Made by a program: the position numbers and the translations under genes. A stretch of DNA of 64,000 nt from Taishania sp037189645 (GTDB lineage Bacteria; Bacteroidota; Bacteroidia; Flavobacteriales_D; Crocinitomicaceae), in contig JBBCIY010000014.1 of the NCBI GenBank assembly GCA_037189645.1, forward strand, positions 24,710-88,709, read 5' to 3'. The notes beneath the pieces are model-generated. The model saw nothing but the letters and a program-made list of their open reading frames with translations, was not told the DNA's origin and did no database searches. Below are positions 1-6,760 of the stretch, one piece after another. The first letter of the stretch is position 1. Every line of letters begins with the position of its first letter.

Positions 1-927
1 TGTCCAGCGGATCCACATGATCACGAAAATAAAGAAGGCTGTTTTCGCGAAGAATGTCAGTGTTCCCAGAATTGCCAGTGTGTTTCCGGAGAAATAATCC
101 ATGAAAGGGAAGTTGTAACCTCCGAAATACAACAATGAAATGATGGCTGAGCCAATGAATAAGTGAACGTATTCCGCGAACAGGTAGAATCCCATTTTCA
201 TGGAACCGTATTCCGTATGGTGCCCTGTGATCAGCTCACTTTCACACTCTGCCATGTCAAACGGAGCTCTGTTCAATTCAGCAACCGTGCAGACAAAGAA
301 TACGATGAACCCGATCGGCTGCTTAAAGAAATTCCAGGTGAAATACCCATCGTTCCAAAAGCCATGCTGAGACTCTACAATTTCACGCAGGCTTAAACTT
401 CCGGACAGTAATACCACCGTAATGATGGAAATACCCATTGCCAGTTCGTACGAGATCATCTGGGAAGATGCGCGAATGGCTGAAAACAGTGAATATTTGT
501 TATTGGATGCCCATCCTCCGATCATGATCCCGTAAACGGCAACCGAAGAAAGCGCCATTACAAACAAGATCCCGACATTGATATCCGTTACCTGTAAAGC
601 GACTTCTCTTCCAAAGGCAACGATGTCCGGCCCCCACGGAATGACGGCTGATGTCATCATTGCAAATCCCATCGACAAACCGGGGCCAATGATGAACAGG
701 AAACGGTCTGCGTTAGCAGGAATGAAGTCTTCTTTGAAGAACAGTTTTCCTCCGTCGGCAAGTGGCTGCAACAATCCCCATTTCCCTGCCCTGTCCGGAC
801 CGATACGGTTTTGCATCCACGCCGCAACCTTTCTTTCAAGAAGCGTTAAGTAAGCCGCAACTCCCAGGGAAACTGCAAACAAAGCAACGATTAAAATAAT
901 TTTTTCGATTAGTAAACCTGTATCCAT
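1..927 (-). CDS. nuoH: NADH-quinone oxidoreductase subunit H (partial, C-terminus cut off by window edge)
   Basis: Membrane subunit of respiratory complex I that forms the quinone-site region at the join of the peripheral and membrane arms. My translation of the minus strand gives 309 residues from an ATG at 927, running open off the window. Recognisable conserved segments are the N-terminal helix followed by LLERKVAAWMQNRIGPDRAG, then LLQPLADGGKLFFKEDFIP, and later AELNRAPFDMAECESELITG, all diagnostic of NuoH. Several strongly hydrophobic helices are visible. The start overlaps the nuoG stop by one base (TAATG), so translation is probably coupled. It lies downstream of nuoG, in normal nuo gene order. 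Identity is certain; only the end is missing. Confidence 0.96.
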   Translation of the reverse strand, partial: MDTGLLIEKIILIVALFAVSLGVAAYLTLLERKVAAWMQNRIGPDRAGKWGLLQPLADGGKLFFKEDFIPANADRFLFIIGPGLSMGFAMMTSAVIPWGPDIVAFGREVALQVTDINVGILFVMALSSVAVYGIMIGGWASNNKYSLFSAIRASSQMISYELAMGISIITVVLLSGSLSLREIVESQHGFWNDGYFTWNFFKQPIGFIVFFVCTVAELNRAPFDMAECESELITGHHTEYGSMKMGFYLFAEYVHLFIGSAIISLLYFGGYNFPFMDYFSGNTLAILGTLTFFAKTAFFIFVIMWIRWT

Positions 928-1901
928 TATTTCAAGTTTTTAACGGTATTTTTATCTTCCAATGGATTTCTCAATACATAATGCCCCTGGGCAATGACAG
1001 AATGACGGTCAATTACACGCGGTCCTTCAATCGTCCATGCAGACACATCTTTTGTTTCAAAACGGCAGGTATTGCACAACCAGGCTGTTTTGCCGTTGTG
1101 TGTTTCAATTTCCCCGTACTTGTCTTTTCGTCCTGTTACGCGCTGGATTTCGTTACCGAACATCCAAACCGTAGCGATTCCCTGACAGGTAGGACAATCC
1201 CTGTGTGCATTCATCGGCTTCAGGAACCACACACGGCTTTTGAAACGGAAGGTCTTGTCTGTCAATGCACCCACCGGGCACACATCGATTACGTTTCCGA
1301 TGAATTCGTTGTCCAGTGCGTTCTCAATGTAAGTGCTGATTTCCGCATGGTCTCCCCTGTTCAACACGCCGTGAACACGTTTATCCGTCAGCTGGTTTGC
1401 GGTATAAACACAACGGTAGCACAGAATACACCGGTTCATGTGCAACTTGATTTTATCACCGATATCTCTTGGAGCAAACGTTCGTTTTTCTTCTTCGAAA
1501 CGTGTGCCTTCTTTTCCGTTCTCAAATCCCAGGTCCTGTAAATGACATTCTCCTGCCTGGTCACAGATCGGGCAATCCAGCGGGTGATTCGCCAGTAAGA
1601 ACTCGGTAACTCCTGCACGGGCTTCCTTCACACGGTCGCTTGTAAGGTTTTTCACCACCATACCGTGCTGTACCTGTGTGGAACAGGAAACCATCAGCTT
1701 CGGCATCGGGCGCGGGTCTCTTTCAGAGCCTGCAGCGATTTCCACCAGGCATGTCCGGCATTTTCCACCGCTTCCTTCCAGCTTGCTGTAGTAACACATA
1801 GCAGGAGGAACAATGTCTCCGCCAACCTGCCGGGCAGCGTTCAGAATTGTTGTCCCTTCTTCTACTTCGATCTCTATTCCATCAATGGTTACTTTGACCA
1901 T
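927..1901 (-). CDS. nuoG: Short NuoG-type iron-sulfur subunit of complex I
   Basis: Electron-carrying subunit of the peripheral arm of complex I. The 324 residues contain an N-terminal ferredoxin-like [2Fe-2S] domain (Cys36, 48, 51, 73), the His-Cys3 cluster motif HPLDCPICDQAGEC (His106, Cys110, 113, 119) and a four-Cys [4Fe-4S] set (Cys158, 161, 164, 208). A further CPTC (236/239) and CNTC (276/279) pair may bind another cluster or metal. The large molybdopterin-oxidoreductase-like domain that makes E. coli NuoG about 900 residues is absent. The gene still ends in a clean one-base overlap with nuoH, so this is a genuinely short form, as known in Flavobacteriia, and not a truncation. Located between nuoF and nuoH. 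Confidence 0.93.
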   Translation of the reverse strand: MVKVTIDGIEIEVEEGTTILNAARQVGGDIVPPAMCYYSKLEGSGGKCRTCLVEIAAGSERDPRPMPKLMVSCSTQVQHGMVVKNLTSDRVKEARAGVTEFLLANHPLDCPICDQAGECHLQDLGFENGKEGTRFEEEKRTFAPRDIGDKIKLHMNRCILCYRCVYTANQLTDKRVHGVLNRGDHAEISTYIENALDNEFIGNVIDVCPVGALTDKTFRFKSRVWFLKPMNAHRDCPTCQGIATVWMFGNEIQRVTGRKDKYGEIETHNGKTAWLCNTCRFETKDVSAWTIEGPRVIDRHSVIAQGHYVLRNPLEDKNTVKNLK

Positions 1902-1951
1902 ATCTTCTGTATTTTATGTTTTAAATCACGTCCATTTATCGCAATTGCAGG

Positions 1952-3289
1952 CTATGCCGTTACACCTTTCAACATCCCGTAATTGCGTTTTACCGCTTCA
2001 TCCGGGTGCGTAACGTGCCATTCAAATTCTTCACGGAAATGACGGATCGCGGCAGCAACCGGCCATGCGGCCGCATCACCGAGCGGACAGATCGTATTTC
2101 CTTCTATTTTCTTATTGATATCCGCCAGCAAGTCGATGTCGCGCATGTTTCCTTTCCCGTGCTCAATACGGCTCAGTACCTTTTCCATCCAGCCTGTACC
2201 TTCGCGGCACGGAGAACATTGTCCACAGGATTCGTGCGCGTAAAAACGGGCAAAGTTCCAGGTATTTCTCACGATACACTGGTCTTCGTCAAATACGATG
2301 AATCCTCCCGACCCCAGCATCGAACCAGTAGCAAATCCTCCGTCGGAAAGCGATTCATAGCTCATCAGGCGGGTATCTCCATTGGCTGTTTTTGTAATGA
2401 GGTGGGCAGGAAGAATCGGAACGGAAGAACCTCCCGGCACCAATGCTTTCAGCTTTTTACCATTCTTTATTCCACGGCACCACTCGTCACCATAGATAAA
2501 TTCTTCAACAGAAAGTCCGAGTTCAATTTCATAAACACCTCCTCTTTCCACGTTTCCTCCCGCTGAGATCAGTTTTGTCCCTTTGGACTGCTCTGTACCG
2601 ATCTTTGTGTATTCTGCAGCCGTCATGTTGATGATCGGAACAACAGTTGCCAATGTTTCCACATTGTTTACCACGGTCGGGCATTGCCACAAACCTTGCA
2701 CGGCAGGAAATGGCGGCTTCATACGCGGGTTTCCACGCTTTCCTTCCAATGATTCGATCAGGGCGGTTTCTTCCCCACAGATGTAAGCCCCTCCACCCGG
2801 AGCGATACTCAGATCCAGGTCGAAACCTGAACCCAGGATATTTTTTCCAAGAAACCCTTTTTCGTAGGCTTCCGCAATGGCTTTTTCCACGATGCGCAAT
2901 ACAAACATGTATTCTCCGCGAATGTATATGAACGCTCTGTTTGCTCCTAACGCATAGCTTGAAACGATCATTCCTTCGATCAGCAAATGAGGAATGTACT
3001 GCATCAGGTAACGGTCTTTGAACGTTCCCGGCTCCGACTCGTCGGCGTTGCACAGCAAATATCTCGGCACTCCTTCCGGCTTCGCGATAAATGACCATTT
3101 CATCCCGGCAGGGAACCCGGCTCCTCCACGACCTTTCAAGGTTGCGGTTTTCACCTCTTCCACCACTTCCTCCGGTGACATCGTTTTCAATGCTTTTTCG
3201 ACAGAACGGTAACCTCCGTGCTTTCTGTAAACATCGAACGTTTCAATTCCCGGAACATCTGCGTGTTCTAAAAGTAACTTTCTTCCCAT
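1952..3289 (-). CDS. nuoF: NADH-quinone oxidoreductase subunit F
   Basis: Complex I subunit (445 residues) that binds NADH and FMN and passes electrons to the N3 [4Fe-4S] cluster. The NADH/FMN-binding glycine loop is seen as GRGGAGFPAGMKWSF near residue 54. The segment GGAYICGEETALIESLEGKR and the C-terminal cluster motif ESCGQCSPCREGTG followed by NTICPLGDAAAWP are classic for NuoF. Length matches the family. The start ATG overlaps the nuoE stop by one base (TGATG), indicating coupled translation of the E-F pair, which forms the NADH dehydrogenase module with NuoG. About 50 bases separate it from nuoG. Confidence 0.97.
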   Translation of the reverse strand: MGRKLLLEHADVPGIETFDVYRKHGGYRSVEKALKTMSPEEVVEEVKTATLKGRGGAGFPAGMKWSFIAKPEGVPRYLLCNADESEPGTFKDRYLMQYIPHLLIEGMIVSSYALGANRAFIYIRGEYMFVLRIVEKAIAEAYEKGFLGKNILGSGFDLDLSIAPGGGAYICGEETALIESLEGKRGNPRMKPPFPAVQGLWQCPTVVNNVETLATVVPIINMTAAEYTKIGTEQSKGTKLISAGGNVERGGVYEIELGLSVEEFIYGDEWCRGIKNGKKLKALVPGGSSVPILPAHLITKTANGDTRLMSYESLSDGGFATGSMLGSGGFIVFDEDQCIVRNTWNFARFYAHESCGQCSPCREGTGWMEKVLSRIEHGKGNMRDIDLLADINKKIEGNTICPLGDAAAWPVAAAIRHFREEFEWHVTHPDEAVKRNYGMLKGVTA

Positions 3290-3825
3290 CAGACTACCTT
3301 ATTACCTTTAATCTCACCTTTTCGGCAAGCTTCAATTAATTCATCTACTTTTTCAGGAGTCAGATACTCGTGGTATTCTTCTCCGCATTGCAACATCGGC
3401 CCGTAACCACAAGCACCCAGGCATTCTGCTGTTTTCAATGTAAACATTCCGTCAGCAGTTGTTTCGCCCACTTTTATATTGAGCTTATTCTCAAGGTATG
3501 AAATGATGTTGTCAGAACCTACCAGCATACATGGCCCCGTACGGCAAACTTCAAATACGTATTTACCTACCGGCTGTAAATTGAACATGGTATAGAAAGT
3601 AGCTACCTCATACACTTCAATTGGCTCGATACTTAAGATCTCTGCAATCATATCCATTGTATCCGGGCTCAGCCAGCCTCCGGCTTCTTCTTCCACGATA
3701 TGCATTACGCGAAGAATCGCACTCTTCTGACGCCCTTCCGGATACTGAGCAATCACTCGCTGAATCTCAGCTTTAGCTGTTTCGCTGAGAACGGGTCTTT
3801 TTTGTTCTGTAATTTCTATTTTCAT
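3289..3825 (-). CDS. nuoE: NADH-quinone oxidoreductase subunit E
   Basis: 24-kDa-type thioredoxin-fold subunit of the NADH module of complex I, carrying the N1a [2Fe-2S] cluster. The 178-residue protein has the family signature IEVYEVATFYTMFNLQPVG, then the paired cysteines CRTGPCMLVG and ECLGACGYGPM that ligate the cluster. Length is typical. The start lies two bases after the nuoD stop and the stop overlaps nuoF, so it sits inside a continuous operon. Confidence 0.96.
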   Translation of the reverse strand: MKIEITEQKRPVLSETAKAEIQRVIAQYPEGRQKSAILRVMHIVEEEAGGWLSPDTMDMIAEILSIEPIEVYEVATFYTMFNLQPVGKYVFEVCRTGPCMLVGSDNIISYLENKLNIKVGETTADGMFTLKTAECLGACGYGPMLQCGEEYHEYLTPEKVDELIEACRKGEIKGNKVV

Positions 3826-3827
3826 AA

Positions 3828-5063
3828 CTATGCGTCCAATTCTCCTGCAATCACATTCATACTACTCATCGTTACTACCGCATCCGACAATGATTGTCCG
3901 GTGATCATTTCAGGATATGCCTGGTAGTAAATAAAACAAGGCCTTCTAAACTGCAGCCTGTAAGGCGTACGCCCTCCGTCGCTGATCAGGTAATATCCCA
4001 GTTCCCCGTTTCCGCCTTCAACACTGTGGTACACCTCCCCTGCCGGAACAGGAGTCTCTCCCATGATGATCTTGAAATGGTAGATCAGCGCTTCCATTTT
4101 GTTGTAAACATCTGATTTGTCAGGAAGATAAAATTCCGGGGTATCTGCATGGTAACTTCCTTCCGGAAGGTTATTATATGCCTGGCTGATGATCTGTAAA
4201 CTCTGGCGGATCTCTTCCTGGCGTACCTGGAAACGATCATATGTATCGCCACCGGTTCCAACGGGAATATCAAACTCAAAGTCCTGGTAAGAAGAATACG
4301 GGGAATGTACCCGCACATCGTAATCAACTCCTGCCGCACGTAAATTCGGTCCTGTGAAACCATAATTCAACGCTCTTTCACCTGAGATTCCTCCCACTCC
4401 GATCGTACGGTCCATAAAGATCCTGTTGCGGTCCAGCATGGAATTGAATTCTTCAAATCTTTTCGGGAATGCTTTCAGGAAATCCCGGATCAGTTCGTGG
4501 AACTTAGGTGTAAAATCCCGTTCAAACCCGCCAATACGCCCGATGTTTGTAGTCAAACGCGCACCGCAGATCTGTTCGTACATATCGTAAATGCGCTCCC
4601 GTTCGATGAACATCCATGTAAATCCTGTCAAAGCTCCCGTATCGACTCCTATGACGGAGTTACAGATCAGGTGATCGGCAATACGCGCCAGCTCCATGAT
4701 GATCACACGCATGTATTCGATGCGTTTTGACACCTCGATACCAGCCAGCTTCTCAACGGTCATGTGCCACCCGATGTTATTGATCGGAGATGAACAATAG
4801 TTCAGACGGTCCGTGATCGGTGTAATCTGGTGAAAAGGCCTTCTTTCCGCCAGCTTTTCAAATGCCCGGTGAATGTACCCGACAGTCTGCTCGGATGATA
4901 AGATCTTCTCCCCGTCCACTCTTAAAACGTTCTGGAAGATACCGTGAGTCGCCGGGTGAGTCGGCCCTAAATTCAATGTAGCAATCTCCCCCTCGATCGT
5001 GTCTTCCGATTCCTGGTTAGCGGGAATATTATTCGTTCTGTATTTTTCCAAATCTTCGCTCAT
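3828..5063 (-). CDS. nuoD: NADH-quinone oxidoreductase subunit D
   Basis: 49-kDa-type subunit of complex I, homologous to the large subunit of NiFe hydrogenases, that helps form the quinone pocket with NuoB. The 411 residues include the N-terminal NLGPTHPATHGIFQNVLRVDGE (key residues GPxHPATHG) that positions the quinone head, the SSPINNIGWHMTVEKLAG segment and a C-terminal GGRTPYRLQFRRPCF motif. A separate nuoC precedes it by 11 bases, so the C and D subunits are not fused here. Length is normal. Confidence 0.97.
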   Translation of the reverse strand: MSEDLEKYRTNNIPANQESEDTIEGEIATLNLGPTHPATHGIFQNVLRVDGEKILSSEQTVGYIHRAFEKLAERRPFHQITPITDRLNYCSSPINNIGWHMTVEKLAGIEVSKRIEYMRVIIMELARIADHLICNSVIGVDTGALTGFTWMFIERERIYDMYEQICGARLTTNIGRIGGFERDFTPKFHELIRDFLKAFPKRFEEFNSMLDRNRIFMDRTIGVGGISGERALNYGFTGPNLRAAGVDYDVRVHSPYSSYQDFEFDIPVGTGGDTYDRFQVRQEEIRQSLQIISQAYNNLPEGSYHADTPEFYLPDKSDVYNKMEALIYHFKIIMGETPVPAGEVYHSVEGGNGELGYYLISDGGRTPYRLQFRRPCFIYYQAYPEMITGQSLSDAVVTMSSMNVIAGELDA

Positions 5064-5074
5064 ACCACTAAATT

Positions 5075-5590
5075 CTATCTTCCGAAGAAGCGGTTGTCTT
5101 TATCTTGCCTGGTTTCATCTTCCAGATGGTATTCTTTTCTCATCGGGAAATAATCCATTGAATCTTCGTTCAGGATACGTCTCAGGTCGGGATGACCGAC
5201 AAAATTGATCCCGAAGAAATCATACGTTTCCCGCTCCAGCCAGTTAGCGGCTGAATAAATATCTGTGATCGACTGGATGGAAGGATGCTCAACCGGCAGG
5301 TATGCTTTTAAACGCAACCTGAAATTGTTTTGCAGGCTGTGTAAATGATAAACGATCACGATCTCTTTTCCTTCTTCATTATCCGGGTAATGGATTCCCG
5401 TAATATTCGTCAGGAACTGTACTTTAAACTCAGGATGCTGATTCAGCCAAAGAATAACAGCATGGGCAGCTTCCGGATCAGCAAATACAGTCAGGTAATG
5501 ATCCGTTACCTGCTGCTCCTCTCCTATCTTATCACCAAATTGTTCACGAATAGCGGACAATACCTGGTCGTTTGTCAATTTACTTTCCAT
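5075..5590 (-). CDS. nuoC: NADH-quinone oxidoreductase subunit C
   Basis: 30-kDa-type peripheral arm subunit of complex I. The protein contains the 30-kDa family signature ERETYDFFGINFVGHPDLRR followed by the D-x-F-P-x-RK ending around DYFPMRKEYHLEDE. I place the start at the ATG at 5590 (171 residues). An upstream TTG at 5605 would add five residues but lies further inside nuoB. Even the ATG start overlaps the nuoB reading frame by 11 bases. Sits in standard A-B-C-D order. Confidence 0.93.
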   Translation of the reverse strand: MESKLTNDQVLSAIREQFGDKIGEEQQVTDHYLTVFADPEAAHAVILWLNQHPEFKVQFLTNITGIHYPDNEEGKEIVIVYHLHSLQNNFRLRLKAYLPVEHPSIQSITDIYSAANWLERETYDFFGINFVGHPDLRRILNEDSMDYFPMRKEYHLEDETRQDKDNRFFGR

Positions 5591-6140
5591 CGATGTCGTG
5601 TTCAATGTTATAGTTATCCAGCAATTCTTTGTATTCAGGAGAATATCGTCTGCGCAGTGATTCGTGTTTTACCAGTGCCTGGATATTCATGATCCCGTCA
5701 ATGATCTGCTCCGGTCTCGGAGGACATCCCGGAACATAGACATCCACCGGGATTACCCTGTCGATTCCCTGCAAAACGGAATACGTATCGAAAATACCAC
5801 CGGAAGAAGCACATGCTCCTACGGACAGTACCCATTTAGGTTCGGACATTTGTTCGTATACCTGACGCAGCACGGGAGCCAGTTTCTTTGAAATTGTACC
5901 CGCTACGATCAACAAATCCGCCTGTCTCGGTGAAAACGACATCCGTTCCATTCCGAAGCGGGCAATGTCGTAGTTCGGCGCCATTGATGCCATGTATTCG
6001 ATACCGCAACAAGACGTCGCGAACGGCAAAGGCCACAAAGAGTTAGCTCTCGCGGCACCAATAACGGTATCCAAACGCGTCAGCTGAAAACCTTCATAGT
6101 TGATGGCTTCCACATTTCCTTCTGCTGTTATTTTTCCCAT
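5580..6140 (-). CDS. nuoB: NADH-quinone oxidoreductase subunit B
   Basis: PSST-type subunit of complex I that carries the terminal N2 [4Fe-4S] cluster donating electrons to quinone. The 186 residues show the tandem cysteines in PFATSCCGIEYM, the third in SVGACASSGG and the fourth in VPGCPPRPE, the complete N2 ligand set. The stretch FSPRQADLLIVAGTISKK is also conserved in the family. It overlaps nuoA by 13 bases and nuoC by 11, consistent with one polycistronic message. Confidence 0.97.
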   Translation of the reverse strand: MGKITAEGNVEAINYEGFQLTRLDTVIGAARANSLWPLPFATSCCGIEYMASMAPNYDIARFGMERMSFSPRQADLLIVAGTISKKLAPVLRQVYEQMSEPKWVLSVGACASSGGIFDTYSVLQGIDRVIPVDVYVPGCPPRPEQIIDGIMNIQALVKHESLRRRYSPEYKELLDNYNIEHDIDGK

Positions 6141-6493
6141 TCTAACGCTCCTTTTTTAAGTACGTATATAAACCCTGTCAGGAAGAAACCGACGAAGATC
6201 AATACTGCTATCAATCCCTCCAGCTGAAGTGCCTGGAAGTTCACAGCGTAGGGGTAAAAGAAAATTACCTCCACATCAAATAAAACAAATAAAATCGCGA
6301 TCATGAAGTAACGGACAGAAATAGGGAAACGAGCGTCTCCATCTGATTCAATTCCACACTCCCAGTTGGCGTCTTTTCTTTTTGAACTCAATTTCGGCCC
6401 CAGCTTCGGAGCGAACACCAATGTTCCTACCACAAATCCCAATACAACAACTGACTGCAGGATGATTGGAATATAATCTTGAACGTTTGACAT
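6128..6493 (-). CDS. nuoA: NADH-quinone oxidoreductase subunit A
   Basis: Small three-helix membrane subunit of complex I. The motif KRKDANWECGIESDGDARF holds the conserved ECG, followed by a RFPISVRYFMIAILFVLFDVE-type helix with its conserved acidic end. I start at the ATG at 6493 (121 residues, MSNVQDYIP). A longer frame opens at 6529, but that codon lies upstream of the predicted transcription start, inside the promoter (6518-6547), so it cannot be used. First gene of the nuo operon. Confidence 0.94.
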   Translation of the reverse strand: MSNVQDYIPIILQSVVVLGFVVGTLVFAPKLGPKLSSKRKDANWECGIESDGDARFPISVRYFMIAILFVLFDVEVIFFYPYAVNFQALQLEGLIAVLIFVGFFLTGFIYVLKKGALEWEK

Positions 6494-6517
6494 AAGTTTA
6501 AAAGTATAATAACCCAA

Positions 6518-6547
6518 CAAAATTAGCACTTCTTAACATCTGTGCAA
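6518..6547 (-). promoter_or_regulatory. Bacteroidetes-type promoter of the nuo operon
   Basis: On the minus strand TTG (6547-6545) is followed after exactly 19 bases by TAATTTTG (6525-6518), a full match to the Bacteroidetes sigma-A consensus TTG-N19-TAnnTTTG. Transcription would start around 6511, leaving a leader of under 20 bases before nuoA. This also decides the nuoA start codon. Assignment is by consensus match only. Confidence 0.75.
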
Positions 6548-6700
6548 GTGAATTTCACCCCATATACCGACCGAAAGGGAAAATACCAGCGTGCTCCAAT
6601 GCTCAAATCACTCCAAAACACCCGACTTTTCAAGGGGTTACCCAATGAAACTACCTCTAATAAGAAACATTCTAAATAACATTTCCAGACAAAAAAGCGT

Positions 6701-6737
6701 GAAAACAAAAAAGGGGAATGAATGCATTCATTCCCCT
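6701..6737 (-). terminator. Rho-independent terminator with a perfect 26-bp palindrome
   Basis: Positions 6712-6737 form a perfect 26-bp palindrome (arms AGGGGAATGAATG and its complement). On the minus strand it is followed by TTTTTTGTTTTC (6711-6700), giving a strong stem with a U-tract. It lies just after the stop of the 958-residue T9SS protein (6761) and should separate that unit from the nuo promoter. Confidence 0.85.
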
Positions 6738-6760
6738 ATCAATCATTATGTTTAGCGCTG

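Noticed and set aside
981..1541. 186-codon open frame on the plus strand
   Set aside because: Lies wholly antisense to nuoG, whose iron-sulfur motifs are clear; no protein features of its own.
927..1901. NuoG read as truncated by a frameshift
   Set aside because: The short form joins nuoH by a one-base overlap and its length matches other Flavobacteriia, so it is natural.
6494..6529. Longer start for nuoA at 6529
   Set aside because: This codon lies upstream of the predicted transcription start in the nuo promoter.
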